Source: Ditylenchus dipsaci
Lineage: Eukaryota; Nematoda; Chromadorea; Rhabditida; Anguinidae
Length of the DNA: 64,000 bases
Direction: 5' to 3'
Assembly: GCA_004194705.1 (NCBI GenBank)
Contig: SADC01001289.1
Span: 248,001-312,000, forward strand
Under the pieces are notes generated by a model. That model was not told the DNA's origin. It did not search any database and was given only the letters and a program-made list of their open reading frames with translations. Each line of letters starts with the position of its first letter. Within the stretch, counting starts at the first letter, position 1. The position numbers and the translations under genes were made by a program. Positions 11,108 through 23,591 of the stretch are shown here, one piece after another.

Positions 11108-14100
11108 TCACAAAAACGTAGCTTCATGGTCACTTTTCAAAAGTAAATCAATACTTTCCCTTCTATCCATCAATTCTCCGTCATAATCATTCTCGTAGGT
11201 TTCTCCATCGCTTTCCAAGCTCATTTTCTGGATGATATTGTTGTTGGTCACGCCCACAAAAGGGTATGACTCTTCCAGACCATCTAGAGCACCGCTTCTG
11301 GCATAGTCGATAAGCATTCTAGGAATCACATTGACTTCTTGATCTACCAAGTCGGCGTTTTTGTCTTTGTTGTCGTCCTCTTCAAACGGATGCACCTGAG
11401 CTCCGACCGGGGCAATAGGTGGAATAGATGTGGGAAACTGAAAGGAAGGACGTCTGGACACTGGAGTCTGAATAGCCGGTGTATTTGTAGTATTAGTAGA
11501 TTGATTGCTATTGCTGAGCCATCGATTGGTGGATTGGTATTGAGGGACGTTGCCGTTGATAGTGGATAGTTGAACACAACTGGACTCAGAGCCCAAGTAA
11601 GTTCTGCCAGTTTGTAAGGGCTGAGTATGCCCAAGGTCAAAAGCTTGGTGGTTGTTTTTCTGGGACTCATTAGTATTCTAAACATTATGTATTTTTTGAA
11701 TATTTTAAGTAAACCTTTTGATAAAAAAAATATCTGCTATGTATTCCAAATTTTTGACTCAAGAAAAACACGGGCAAACCTTTTTCTTGCCGTAAAAATA
11801 CTTCTTTTTGCCGCAAAAACACTTTTTTCTGCCGCAGAAATACTTTTTCTGCCGTAAAAAAACTTTTTTTGCCGCAAATTTTATCTCGCTGTAAAACGAC
11901 TTTCCACGGCAAAAGAAAATATGCGTTGCGGCAGAAAAAAGTTTTCCTGCGGCAACAAGAAGCTTTTTTACGGCAGAAAAAAGTATTTTTACGGCAACAA
12001 AAAGGTTTGCCCGAAAAACACGCACTCATCCTGAGTCATATTTTGCCCTGTTGATAACTTTACGATGATTATAATAACTGTGGAACTTTTCATATATTTT
12101 ACGGGAAATTCTACAGTTATCGAAAGGGCGAAATGTGGCTCAGGATAAGTGGGTGATTTCGCTGAGATAGAAAAAAAGCATGAGACGCAAATTGCTGGAA
12201 AATATTTTTTTGGCTCGAAGTCAGAAAAAGTTAGTTAGAAGGCGCTTCATTTTTATGCAATAAACGTCTTTTGAGTTTTTAAATAGTGCTTTTCTCAAAA
12301 ATCACCAATCTCTGCCGATTCGCAATTTTCAATTTCAGGTTGACATGCAGAATTTTTCAGATATTCTCAAAAAAAAAGTTCAATTTGAGGAACTAGCAGT
12401 TTCCTAAAAAGGTGTGCGCTATTGGGAGAGTTGCGGGTCTAAATGATGAAAACGTGATGTCTAACAAAAACAATCGGCAAAATCGGAATCCTTAAGATTT
12501 TCTGCACTAGGCTGGCGAATTACATTCAGCAAATAGCTGCAAAGTTCAGGGTGAAAAAAATTGTCGGACCCTAAGCGGGAACGAACTTTTTGTGGTCCGT
12601 TATTGACAGAGTCAACTGTATAGATTATTTGAATACCTTGTGCAACGAGATTCCATTGATGGAAGGAATAGTCTTGAGAGTGGGACACGTACTATGACCA
12701 TTTTGCACTAATGTAGTGTTTTCATTAGTTCTGTTGCCTCTATATCTATGTTGTAATTGACTGTTCAAAGCTCCATAAAGGATCCAATTGACAGCAGAGT
12801 TGGTGAAGGGAAGGGCATGGATGAAGTACATGCAGTAGACAAACACTGGAGGAACTGTTCCTCCTTGCTCGCCTGCATACTCCAGGTACACAGCAAACGC
12901 TGTGGCTACCCAAAACCTGAAATGACAAATGTGTTCAAAAAGCTTTCTAACTTTCTGACAAAAAGGTTACGGTGTCCAGCAAATGAAGTAGAAACAAGCA
13001 ACCGCAAGCGTATACAAAGATATTCTCATCAAAGGAATCTGACTGGACTAAAAATTTTAAAAGTTGTGTTGTTCAAAAAAAAATAAAAACAAACAATTGA
13101 AAAAACCTACAGTAAACTGTCTCGCATGTTGCCTCAGTTTTTTCAAAAGTCTAGAGTAGAAAAAAGCCACTAGAAATAAAGGAACCAAGTAGCACAGGAC
13201 GAATAGAAACACTGTGAACAATGTAAATACCTAAATATTTTTTCAATCAAAAGGTTGATTTGGAGAGGCGTGGAAAACCAGAGTTTTTTTTGAAATTTTT
13301 TTTAAAATAAATTACACTACTGATTACGATTTTCACTACTTCTTGATTTTGATTTTAAGATCAATCTATAATTTTCCCGATTGCCAAAGAGTTGAAAAAA
13401 ACCGCTGGTGTCACTATTTTAAAAAGTAGAATAACTTACAGTTGAGCTAATGTTGACCATAGTGCACTTTTCGATCCTCATCCTAGTTATTTTGTGCGGT
13501 GCTGTCTCTTTTTCAAACAGAACCAGTTCTCTGGCAGTAAAACTCCAAAGAAGAGGACATAAAGTAACTAAGGCATAAACGGCCATGCCTGTAAGAAGTA
13601 CAATTCTAAGGTTACAGAATCAAGCAGCAACATCAAGCAGTAAGAGCTTTTATATAAAGCACCTCTAAGCAGACTTTTTATTTTTTTCTGACTTTTGGCC
13701 AAAAACATTTTTGGCGCTAGTAGCGAATATCCCGCGCCATACCCCTGAGTCTAAAAATCTGACCTCCATAAAATTGCTGTGACTACCCGTTGGAACAACA
13801 AGTTTAGGCTAAGGAATTAGTTTTCTTAAATATTTTAGGCTGTAACTGAATTGCGACACTAAATTTCTGAATTTCAACACTAAATTAAATAATTTCGACA
13901 CTAAATTCAAATTTCCTTCAAAACACTGAATTTCGACACTAAATTTTAAATTTCTTTTATTAAATACACTGATTTGTGCAATTCAAATCAAATTTTTGCG
14001 GGAATTCGATATTTGTTATCCAAAAACAGATTGAATAGCAGAGAATCTCAGCTATTGGCCGCGAAAAGCCATTGAAAACTGTTTTTGAGGTTTACTTAAA

Positions 14101-16316
14101 AATTGTGAACGACCCAAGCGATTTTCAGATTATAAAATCGAATTGCCGCAAAAATTTGACCTTAATTGCACAAATCAGTGCATTTAATAGAAAAAATTCA
14201 AAATTTACTGTCGAAATTCAAAAATTTAGTGTTGAAATTCAGTGTTTTGGAGGAAATTTGAATTTAGTGTCGAAATTAATTAATTTAGTGTCGAAATTCA
14301 GAAATTTAGTGTTGAAATTCAATTTGAGCCAATATTTTATGGTCGGTATTTTTTCTGGCTCACAGTGTAAGCAAAAACACCCACTAGATTTTGCTCTATT
14401 GTTAACTGTAGAATTTCACGTATATTATACGAGAATATTTACAGTTATTAGAATTATCTGACAGTCACAAAATCTGACTCAGGATGAGTAAATGTTTTTG
14501 CTGAGTCAAAACTTTTAAAAAATATTTAGAGGCACGTTATTTGAAAAGCTTTTTAGCTTAAAAATGGTCGAAATTTTAACAAAACTACAAAAGCTTACCA
14601 ACTAAAATAATAACAGCCAGTGAAGTTGAGCGCAGCCATTTTTTCTTAAATTGTTGAACCTTTTTGCCGAGAAGAAACCCAAATAAGTTAAAAATTACGT
14701 GTGGATGGCAAACTCCAGCAAATCGGTCAAATGACATGGCTGTCAAAATCAAGGCAGAGAGTATTTTGCCAAAGTTTTCAAGCACCGCATGCAGTTTGCA
14801 CACTATAGAACCAAACATCCAGAAGCCGAGAATCTTCAACCTTTTATTTTGCGATCAATTTTCAAAGATAAAATTTTTTACCTGATCTATGACAGTAAAA
14901 GGAAGTGAAAGACAAACACCAAAATCCACACATGAAAGCACTATGACATAAATAAGTGTGTTGTCCAAATTGTTCCGTCTCGACCTCACCTTAAAAACAA
15001 TTTATGCTAATAGGTTTGCAGATTAGAAGATCAGGCTAAAGATCTTTCTATGCTAATGATGCCATAATCGGTTTTGGAAGTAGTTAAAGCAAATAATAAC
15101 AACATAAACATTTTTTGAATACTAAGCAGAACAATAAATTGTTTTTTTTTATAAAAAACTTAACAAACCACTTGGTAGATAGTGGTCAAGACAGCAACAT
15201 TTCCACATGTTCCAGCAAAAAAAGCTGAAAAATGCATAATTGGAACAAGGTTAACTTTTTATGAGATACTGAGTTTTACTCAAAAACTTATAAAATTTGT
15301 GTTTAGCTAGATTTATACATGCATATCAAAAAAATTTTTAAAGTCAAGTCTCTATTTTACGGCATTTCGCTCAAGTTCATTCCCGCCTCGAGTCCGACGT
15401 TATTTACCTCGATTTTTAAAGTGTTCTGCCAAATGCGATTCGCCAGTGTGGTCCAAAAATCACAAGGATTCCTATTTTGCCGGTCGTTTTCAAAAAGAGT
15501 GATTTTTTTACACCTAAGATTCGCTTGTCACCATCTTACTTAATCTTTATTAAAAACAAGGTGCCGTAAAATCGAGAAAAGCGGATCTTAATGGCGAAAA
15601 ATTCGGTCTTTTAGAAAACAGCTGGAAAAATAGGAGTCCTTGTGATTTTTGGACCACAATGGCGAATCACATTTGGCAAAACAATTTAAAGATCGATATG
15701 AAATAGTTCGGACCCGATTCGGGAACGAACTTGAAGGGGGGGGCGGAACATCGATGCTCGAGACAAGGAATAAAGACAAGGAATAATGGCCTCAGCAGCT
15801 CAGCGGTAAGGCACTTCAACTTTGACGATTTTTACTGACTTTAACTTTGCCACAAATTATATTTTTTAATTTTGCTAAAACATTTTTAGCCAGAACTAGA
15901 ATATGAAATTCGAAGTTGGACTATAAATAACTCTCTCAATATGGAATTGACCCTACTTTACATTAATTCGTCAAGGAAAACTGACTTAAATGTTAAACCT
16001 GCAGTTTCCCAACTTTTCCTATCTTTGCAAAATTGAAAAAATTGTATTATTATATATTTTTATATAATATTTCATGTCACTCCCCATAAAAATTTGCATC
16101 AACAGTGCCGAGGAAGGGTGCTGCTAATTTGTTTTCACACATGTTTTCATGTCATTAAATAGCTTACCAACATGTACCCAACAGCCATTACCAAAACCTG
16201 GACGTCATCTGTTAGATAAAAAAAAATTTAGTCATCCTAAAAAATTTTAAGAAAAAATTACCGTGATTTGGAGGTGGCAGCACGTCTGTGATTTCATACT
16301 TGGAATTTAGAGCCAT
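11108..16316 (-). CDS. Rhodopsin-family neuropeptide-type G-protein-coupled receptor, 10 exons
   Basis: A seven-helix receptor, expected at the plasma membrane. Exons in order of reading: 16316-16262, 16208-16168, 15224-15169, 14989-14882, 14833-14599, 13588-13440, 13230-13111, 13047-12971, 12916-12637 and 11620-11108. TM1 has GTCGNVAVL (Asn 1.50). TM2 has LSCVDFG (Asp 2.50). TM3 has VCKLHA and the DRY-type motif MSFDRF. TM4 includes SLAVIILVG. ECL2 has EKCTMVN for the usual disulfide. TM5 has CYLVPLFL. TM6 has FICWTPFW. TM7 has NSAVNWILYG in place of NPxxY. A long C-terminal tail is rich in Ser, Thr and acidic residues. The protein would be about 544 residues. All junctions fit except exon 2/exon 3, where the reading frame is off by one base (see finding). 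Class is sure; the ligand is not. The CWTP and NSAVNWILY motifs suggest a peptide receptor. Confidence 0.92.
11770..12025. repeat. Degenerate short-unit array folded head to head, in GPCR intron
   Basis: The left half repeats TTTTTGCCGCAAAAAC-like units and the right half repeats GCGGCAGAAAAAAG-like units, so the array is its own inverted repeat. ORFs across it on both strands are repeat translations (RQKKVFLRQK-like). A similar array is at 16790-17066. Confidence 0.7.
12035..12152. mobile_element. Short MITE in the last GPCR intron
   Basis: The inverted ends are CACTCATCCTGAGTCATATT and the complement (GGCTCAGGATAAGTGGG). The centre contains inverted ATAACTGT motifs. A diverged relative lies at about 14355-14500 in another intron of the same gene. 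Confidence 0.6.
12470..12620. mobile_element. Right half of an ACAGTC-type element
   Basis: It contains GGCAAAATCGGAATCCTTA, then TCGGACCCTAAGCGGGAACG and ends GAGTCAACTGTA. This is the right-arm order seen in complete copies. No left arm is visible. Confidence 0.6.
13714..13812. repeat. Partial copy of the G/C-capped palindrome family
   Basis: It begins GCGCTAGTAGCGAATA and has GCTGTGACTACCCGTTGGAA and CAAGTTTAGGCTAAGG, matching the left half of the copies at 6032 and 25918. The right half is missing, replaced by another palindrome. Confidence 0.6.
13840..14330. repeat. Palindrome of TTTCGACACTAAATT units in a GPCR intron
   Basis: The left arm repeats the unit (T)TTCGACACTAAATT at least four times and the right arm repeats its inverse AATTTAGTGTCGAAA. 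The arms are almost 500 bp end to end. The right arm stays open in one frame (14072-14461), but this reflects the repeat. Confidence 0.7.
15225..16167 (-). other. GPCR intron 2, containing a diverged ACAGTC-type palindrome
   Basis: A 943-bp intron. Between about 15380 and 15770 it has inverted copies of ATCACAAGGATTCCTATTTT and GTCCGAC/GTTCGGAC with GGGAACGAACTT at the right, the internal block of the ACAGTC family. Next to it (15783-15825), AGCTCAGCGGTAAGGCACTT resembles a tRNA A box. Confidence 0.55.
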
Positions 16317-16789
16317 GTACAAGTTCTTAAATAAAGAACATTAAAAGGTGTGCCAAATACTGATGCAAGCTTTTCTATAAGCTATTTTTAGGAAAGGCTA
16401 AAAAAATCCATAATAATACATTTCTTACTTCTCCTCGGAAACATATGTGTTACCAAAATTGCGTTAAATATTCACATATAAATAATTAAGACGGTTTTTA
16501 TGTCTTCTCACCACATCTTGTTATGCAAATAAAATTAAATTAATTAAAAATAAAAATTTCTCAGTTTTCAAAACAAAGACGCTAAAATTTTGAAATTCTT
16601 CGCGGTTATTTTTGACATTTTTAAAGGCTGAAAAAATCGGTGGTATATCCGAATTATATTTTCAAATTTTGATAAGGTCAAACTAAACTGCAAAACGACT
16701 GTAGATAAACCCTTGAAAATCTCTCAAGTGGAAAACCAAGTGCAAAAATAAAAGGACGGTCTTTTTATAAATTATTCTTCTTTGGCCGC

Positions 16790-17066
16790 TAAACCTTTCT
16801 TTCTGGCAGCAAATCTAAAATCCCGCTCTTTACTCGTTTTTGGCCGTTAATTACTATTTTCTGGCAGCAAACTACTTCTTTTTGACCGCAAATATTTTCG
16901 GCCGCCAATTATCTCGGTCATTTCAAACTTGCGACCAGTTTTTCAAAAATTTGCGACCAAAAAAGTAATTTGGGGCCAAAAAAATAATTAGCGGGATTTC
17001 TAATTTGCGGTCAAAAAAAGATTTAGCGGCCAAAAAACAGTAATAAGCAGCCAAAAAAAGTAACGT
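16790..17066. repeat. Folded degenerate array of TTTTTGGCCGC units
   Basis: The left half repeats TTTGGCCGCTAA and TTCTGGCAGCAAA. The right half repeats TTTGCGGTCAAAAAAA and GCGGCCAAAAAA. The two halves are inverse of each other. It has the same architecture as 11770-12025, with a different unit. Confidence 0.65.
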
Positions 17067-17100
17067 CCTAAATAAAATAGAAATTTTCAAAGAAAGTAAT

Positions 17101-17251
17101 TGGTTTCCTCTAACAAAAGACTCCTTTCTAATAAAAGCCCCTCCCCCCTATATTTTGACTAAGATTTCAAGTTAAAGCTATTGACAATAGACAACAAGAT
17201 CTTCAGGGGTTGAAAGGTATAAGATCCGGCTCTTTTGTTAGAGGTAATACG
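17101..17251. mobile_element. ACCGTAT-family MITE (diverged ends)
   Basis: GGTTTCCTCTAACAAAAGAC at the left, and CTCTTTTGTTAGAGGTAATACG at the right as inverse. The internal word AAAAGCCCC returns near the right end as GATCCGGCTCTTTT. Ends are more decayed than at 33654 or 59368. Confidence 0.55.
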
Positions 17252-17754
17252 AAAAGATGTTTTGGCTACATAAAAAACATTACGAAAAATAACTTAGCAG
17301 CAAAGTTTTACAAGTTTTTTGATAGACTGTTCACTATTTCAGCAAATAATGATTTTAATGATTTTTTTGTTTTTATGCCTTTTTGAATGCCAATTTAAAA
17401 AAAAGGGTGCATTTGGTGCTATAAGGAGCATTTTGGGCTGAAAATTTTCACTAGCTGGGCCTAAGCTATATGTACAAAATTGCAAACAGGACGAAAAATA
17501 AAAATCCTAATTTAATATACTTTAAATTTTAAACGAAAAAAAGCAAAAAAGGATTACAGAGAGGATTTCATTGCTTTCTAATAAGAATAATAATTATAGT
17601 AAATCAAATGCCAAGAAGAGAAATAATAGAAAGGAAAAATGGAAAAGAGTAACAAGAATAAGTAGTTTCTATACACTAGGATTTGTCTCGCTGGCTGGAT
17701 TAATCAAGTTTTTGCTTTTTTGGGATAATAATTCTTTTCTAGCTAGCTTTTTTT

Positions 17755-18012
17755 GCAACAAAATTTTTTTTCGCCAGCCGCACATTTGTTCCTTTTTAAT
17801 GGACAATGTCGCCCGGAGGAAAGTTTTGTTAGCCCGATTTTTGATTACTCATCAAGCTGATTTTTTCAACATCAGTAAAAATAGTCGATAAGAACTGACC
17901 CTGAAAAATTCAGCTCGATGCGTAATAAAGAATTGATCTAACCAGTTTTTGCTCCGGGCGACATTGTCCATTAAAAAGGGATAATGTCTGGGCGCCGAAA
18001 ATTTTATTCAAT
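17755..18012. repeat. Palindrome around GGACAATGTCGCCCGGAG
   Basis: The sequence TTAATGGACAATGTCGCCCG at about 17797 is inverted at about 17955, and further matching continues outward to AAAATTTT...CGCC. ORFs across it are incidental. Confidence 0.65.
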
Positions 18013-20202
18013 TTCCGAGGGTTTAAAAAACAAATATTCACAAACAGGCAATGTGTATTTTTGACCACACAATTCATGATCACTTTGCTCTATCAACTTT
18101 TCAAAAATCTTACCAAACACCGCATATCAACCCACAATTGCCTCAGAAATCTCAAAAAGGCAAGAATTTTAAGTTTTGCTAAAAATAATTATAAAGTGGG
18201 CAGAGCCAAAGCCAGAAACTTATTTCATGGGGCTGGCTAAGGCCTCTTTTGAGATCGTTCAATCTACACCGTTTTTGACTTCAACACCTTTTTTTAATCT
18301 AGACATTTTTTTCGAGAAAAAAAACTCAGGTGAAAAAAGTAGGTCATCTCCACCCTAGATACGTCTATGATGAAAGTATAGAGAGGGTAGTTCGAACAAA
18401 ACAACCAAAGTTACCTAAAATATGACCGACAAACGAATATTTTACGAAACACACAAAAATTTCATTTAGATTCGCTCTAAATCTTGGCATGAAGAATACC
18501 CACAAGCGCTTTAAACGATTCCGTATATTCCTCTCTATCTGTAGCCTAATAAGCAAACACATTGTTGTGGCCAACTTTTTTTAGTCTTAGCTGATTCCCG
18601 TTCATTTTTAGATTTTTAAATCAGGTGTCGGGTGAGAAGTCTCCAGCTTGCACGTAGCACTGACTTTCTTCCGTTTATTCGCAGCTTTCACTTTTCGCTC
18701 TTCAGATGTAAATCAGCCAGTCCTTCAGCACCAAATATGATTTGATAGTGAGTCTGGTTTGGTTTCTAATAAGTTAGATTTCGTAAGTAAGTAATATTTC
18801 TCAAAATTAACAGTCAGACGCATACTAAGACAGCTGAGGAGTCTGCGGACCTAAAACGTCTCCCCCCCTCCATCAAAAATGTTTGAGGAGTAGCTGAAAT
18901 CACCATTTAAAAAAAAGTTACGCAAAAGCCTCACCAAAATAAAGCAGAAAAATATTCTTTGAGCAAAAAATAAAGATTATGAAATTTTAATCAAAAAGAG
19001 TAATTTCATAGTGAACAAAATAGGATCGTTGCAATTTTTGCATATCTTATATTTGGAATAAGAACACATTGAACTCTAACAAAATATGGAGCTTGGAGAA
19101 GTGCCTACTGACTAGTAGCGCTTTTTATTTGGGTATAGTTCTTCACTGATTTAGAAAATTTTAAAAAAATCTTTCAAAAGTGGGCGCTACTCGATTTTAA
19201 CATCCGGTGGAAGGGAGGGGGGGGGATATTCCTGATTAGCCTTTTTGAAGGGGGGGGGGTGGATTAAAAACGAGTAACGTCAAAAATCGTTCAATTTAAT
19301 TTATAATATTACTCTTTAACCTTATTACGTGCAAAAAAATTTCTTGTGACAAATTGCTGGAAGAACCGATAACACCGACAAGAATTTGCTTTTTAAAGTG
19401 CTTTCTTGTAGAGCATCTGCAAATGTCACGTGAAAGTGGTTGACTGGACTACGCTAGCTTTTGCATTTTTTTAAATATATTTTTTATGTTAACTTGCAAA
19501 ATGATTACTACCAAAATGTATGCTAGATTCTAGTGGTCATCTTGAGTGTTAAATGCATTAAAATAAAAATGAGAATATCTTGAAAAAATAAACATAAATA
19601 AAATGAAAATGTTTTTATACAAACTACAACGCCTTACAGGCACCTTTTAGCACCGATTTGGGCCTCGATTTTTCGAGCGCACAGGCGCAGGTTCGAAGCC
19701 GAGTGAAGTTTGGTACTTTTCAGGCACCGATGCTTTTAGACTATAAATTTGAAGCTTGAAATCTATACTAGTCTTAAAGTTAAGTTATCTCTGAATTTCT
19801 ATCAAAATACCTAATTTCCTCTAATAAAAGCGCCTGGGCTTCTATTTTAAGGGGCTTCTATTTTTTAGATCCTCGAAAATGGTAAAATATTAATTTTATT
19901 CCAAAATTTTTGAGTGTTCAAACAAAATCAGAAAAGTGTAACCGGTAGAGCTCACGGGAATTAAAAAAATAAATAAATAGCTTTGAAAAATATTTACTAT
20001 CAGCTGAGATACAGACCCTCACAGTCAAGAAGGGCTTATATCAGATGAAATACGATATTCCAAAAAGTAATTTGTCAAAACATGACGCACGGACGGACAA
20101 ACCTAGTCCTAATACTATATAGAGATGATGCCCCTTATAATGGTCACTTCGAAAAAAAATTCTCAAATGTTTTACGATAACGCAGGGCCATCGCTATTTT
20201 AT

Positions 20203-20840
20203 TTATTGCGCTAATGCCGGAACGACATTGTTTACTAGCTTTTTTATCCAGGATTTATTAATCTGATGATGATCTAATCTGGGTTTGAGATCAGAACAGA
20301 TTTGATCAAAAGTTGCTGATTGGCTATTTAACGAGACAAAACGACCCTGGGAAGTAAAGGAAAAGGTGACATACTCGCAAGATACTGACAACAAACAGCT
20401 GCATACAAACAAAACATAGAACACAAAAATTGTGAAAAAAACATGGGTTTTGAAGCAAGGCTTGAGCAGAGAAACAAAACAAAAATTAAAAATTGCAATT
20501 AACGGAAGGAAGGAAGCGAAAGGCACCACCAAGACAACTCTTTTAGGTCCAATCCCATCAATTGGGTGACTCTCTTACATATAAAGCAGCATTTTGTTCT
20601 CACTCACACGCCTCCTCCTACAGCCTTTCCTAGGAACTGCAGCTGAAAATAATAATGTAAAACAAAATTCATCTCAGTAGCACTGCTCTTGCTTCCTCGT
20701 CTCGGTGTGCCGCCTCTGGTTTGGAGCTGGCAAATTATTAGGCCAGAATTAAGAACGAAAACAACAATTATCACGAGGCAACCAATGTTAGCCACGATGA
20801 TGCAAATGAGATGTTTCGGGTGTTTAAGACTATTCGACAT
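20203..20840 (-). CDS. Candidate two-exon membrane protein, unknown
   Basis: Exon 1 is 20840-20610 and exon 2 is 20460-20203, joined in phase with donor GTGTGA and acceptor CTCAAG, giving about 162 residues. Exon 1 starts MSNSLKHPKHLICIIVANIG and contains a clear membrane segment (IIVANIGCLVIIVVFVLNSG), then a basic, Gly/Ser-rich stretch. Exon 2 has a second hydrophobic segment (FFTIFVFYVLFVCSCLLSV) and a polar C-terminus. AATAAA overlaps the stop, as expected for a compact 3' end. The sequence is non-repetitive. Another donor two bases further would put exon 2 in a different frame, so the second half is uncertain. Family not recognised. Confidence 0.4.
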
Positions 20841-20884
20841 TGATTGCTTTGTAGAATTTTTATAAAAGCTTTGTCAATTTATAG

Positions 20885-21237
20885 ATAAAGCTCATAAGGA
20901 GGGACCCTGACTGTGACCTGGGGTTTTTTCGATAAATTTTTTATGCGCGTATTCTTATAGAGCATGCCCAAATCCGATGTGAATTTGGCTCCCCACCTCT
21001 GAAACTCAATGAAAATTTTAGTAATGACCCATGGCCCAAGGGTCAGCTATGAAAAAGCATGATAGGGATATCGAGATGTTTTTAGAAGTTTGAGTGACCC
21101 TTGTACCACATTTTGTGGACCTTCAGAGCTGAAGAGCCAGATTTGTCAGGAACTCGGCACGCTCTACAAGAATATGCAGAAAAAATTTCATCGAATTTCC
21201 CTCGGGTCACAGTCAGAGCCCCTCGCTTGTCAGTTAA
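20885..21237. repeat. Palindrome with GACCCTGACTGTGACC arm
   Basis: GGGACCCTGACTGTGACC at about 20902 is inverted as GGGTCACAGTCAGAG at about 21193. AGAGCATGCCC also pairs with GGCACGCTCT. It is probably a decayed foldback element. Confidence 0.6.
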
Positions 21238-21409
21238 GGTGCACCTTAACTTATATTTCTGACTTTTGAGGCGATAGACATGTTTTTTCAGTTGACTTTT
21301 TTTAAACGACTTTTTAATTTATGATTAAGTCCAAAATCGGTAATTTACCGGTAAATTTACCATTTACTAGTAATTTACTTCAATTTTTCGAAGACCGCTA
21401 AATTACTAT

Positions 21410-21600
21410 TTTCTGACGCTACTGGAATATACCCTCCCAAAAAGCTACTGGAATATACCCCTCTCAAATAATTATTGGAAAGTACCTAAAACCATCATTT
21501 TTTTGTAAAATTTGTGCAAAATCCCTTGTTAGTAATGGCTAGGCCCTGAGCCTAACCTTAAGCCTACGGGCCCAAGCCTAAACCAAAGACTTTGCCACGT
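21410..21600. repeat. Dispersed repeat with TACTGGAATATACCC words
   Basis: TACTGGAATATACCC occurs twice in tandem, followed by AGGCCCTGAGCCTAACCTTA. It matches the repeats inside DGAT1 intron 5 and at 33040-33290. Confidence 0.5.
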
Positions 21601-21890
21601 CTCATTTTGAATCAGAATAAGAGGGTGGTCATTTTGAGTGAGAATTAAAAGCCCTCATAATTAGTATGAGGTTTTTTGGGTTGAAATAGAAAACCTGTTC
21701 ACGGGCCAGACCGAGCTTTTGTGGCCCCTGGGGCCGGGCCGCTAAGTTAAGGCCCCTACACAGGCCTGTCAGGTACACAAAAGTATGAACATTACCTTAG
21801 AAGAACCCGATTTCAAATTTGTGGTTTTAATTATTATTGTTTAAAATACCTTTTCAGTATTTTAATGACCGAAATTGAACAAATTAAAAA

Positions 21891-22055
21891 TTAAAAAAAA
21901 CCAACTTCTTTTTCTTCTTCAGATGCATTGAACAGTCGCTGTTGGTCAGTAAGATTAGGAACAAATGAAGCCATGGTAGCTGCTAAGTTATCATTGGCAC
22001 CCACAGCTGCGATTTCTATCATTAATGAGGATCGCTCGCTGCCCACGTTCATCAT
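21891..22055 (-). CDS. Candidate 54-residue ORF or last exon, unknown
   Basis: The minus-strand ORF from the ATG at 22055 to TAA at 21891 reads MMNVGSERSSLMIEIAAVGA and continues to DQQRLFNASEEEKEVGFF. Its composition is protein-like and the sequence is not repetitive. An acceptor-like GTGGGCAG inside the first codons means it could equally be a terminal exon. I recognise no domain. Confidence 0.35.
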   Translation of the reverse strand: MMNVGSERSSLMIEIAAVGANDNLAATMASFVPNLTDQQRLFNASEEEKEVGFF

Positions 22056-23591
22056 TACCAATACCAATATACGAAAAGAAATAAAAATAAAAGTCCAATA
22101 GGAGACACGTAATCAGCAGATTTTCAGCACTATAAAAAATTTGAATTTTATTTCAAATGCCTCATATAATAATAGTATCATATTAAGTTATTGGTTGAAA
22201 ATTTTCATTTTCATAACAAAATGCAATTTAAAAGCTAGCTACTAAAAAACTGCATGTTAGAAAGACAGTGCGTTTTCTCACATTTTTTATAATACATTAT
22301 AATAAAATACAAACTTCAGGATTCATTTCGACAGATACATTCTTTAGTGTTATTAGACAATCATAGTTTTTTAGCTGCAAATTTTTATTATTTTTTTATT
22401 ATTTATTTTTTAGTAAAATTCAGCTAGTTTTTCAATTACACTTTTTCAGAAAATAAAGCAATAATAAAATTCCGGCACTTATTTAGTCCGGGTGGCGCAT
22501 TTCATAAATTTTCTTGAATTATGATTTAAAGTTTCCTGAGCATTTTTTTTCCTGAAAACAATAAAAATGTTGTTTTCTAACACTTCTCACGTAAAAATTC
22601 GATTTTTTTAAATTGTTCGACTAAAGTTTGACTTTTTGCCTTGGGGACCAAGGTAAATTAAGATTTCGGTCAAATTTGAGTCAAAAATTTTTTCTTCAAA
22701 AATCAACTTTGTAAAAAGAAGAGTGTCAAAAACAACGTTTCATTCGCTATTGGTCGTTCATACGCTATAAAAGAAAATTCGCTTGGATGACGTTTTAACA
22801 ACATCTGAGAAAAATTATAAAATGCGCTCCCCGGACTAAATAAGTTCCAAATTCCATTTTTCCGAAAATTTGAACCACTTTTTCTGTTCAGAGTTGTAAA
22901 GCGTGTCAAAAAACGGTAAGGTTAGGTTTGCAGAAAAACACTCGCAGGTACTAATTTTAGCGGAATAAATTTTGCACAAAAAGCGGAAAAAAAATTTGCA
23001 GAATGATATCGGCTGGGTAAATTTTTCCAAGGCAAATATACTTTTGTTGGGGCAAATTTTGCTCTTTTTCGGGCTAATTTTATTTTTACTGATTTCGATA
23101 AATTTTTACATATTTTTTTTAAATATCGATAAGACCATCATGTAGCACTGCTAGTCTAGTTTCTAATGAGGTATCAGTTGTTGCACCATATTCGCAAAAT
23201 GTAGCGCAAAAAGGTAAAAGTATGAACCAAATCATTTTGCTGATAACTAATACCTCGTTATATCGTATAAAAAAATCGCAGGGCTACATGATTGTGTTAT
23301 CACAAGATAAAAAATTAAATTAAATCAGTCAAACTAAAAGTTTGCTCAAAAAGAATTAAAATTTGTCCCTAAAAATAAAGTTGCCCTAAAAAAGAATTAC
23401 TCACACCGGCGGCAGTATATTTACAGACCGATATTTAGACCAATAAAAATTAATACACTGTAAAATTAGACTTCTAGGCCTAGCAAAGCGAACAACCAAA
23501 CTGTGGTAAAAAAATATCGAAAAAAAAACTGTCTCCTTTTCTAAAAATATATTGAATACAGGTTTCATACCCTAGAACACACGAAACATTA

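Larger units (their letters stand above)
16317..20202. other. Gene-free stretch upstream of the GPCR
   Basis: About 3.9 kb. It holds the folded array at 16790-17066, an ACCGTAT-like element at 17101-17251 and a palindrome at 17755-18012. The remainder is AT-rich with no coding sequence I would defend. A tRNA-like B box (CAGGTTCGAAGCC) lies near 19688. Confidence 0.5.

Noticed and set aside
11685..12054. Several overlapping ORFs on both strands (Cys/Arg/Lys/Phe-rich)
   Set aside because: They are translations of the folded TTTTTGCCGC array in a GPCR intron; their residue pattern follows the repeat unit.
17571..17891. 106-codon plus-strand ORF
   Set aside because: Its second half runs through the palindrome at 17755-18012 and its first half is Lys/Asn-rich AT sequence.
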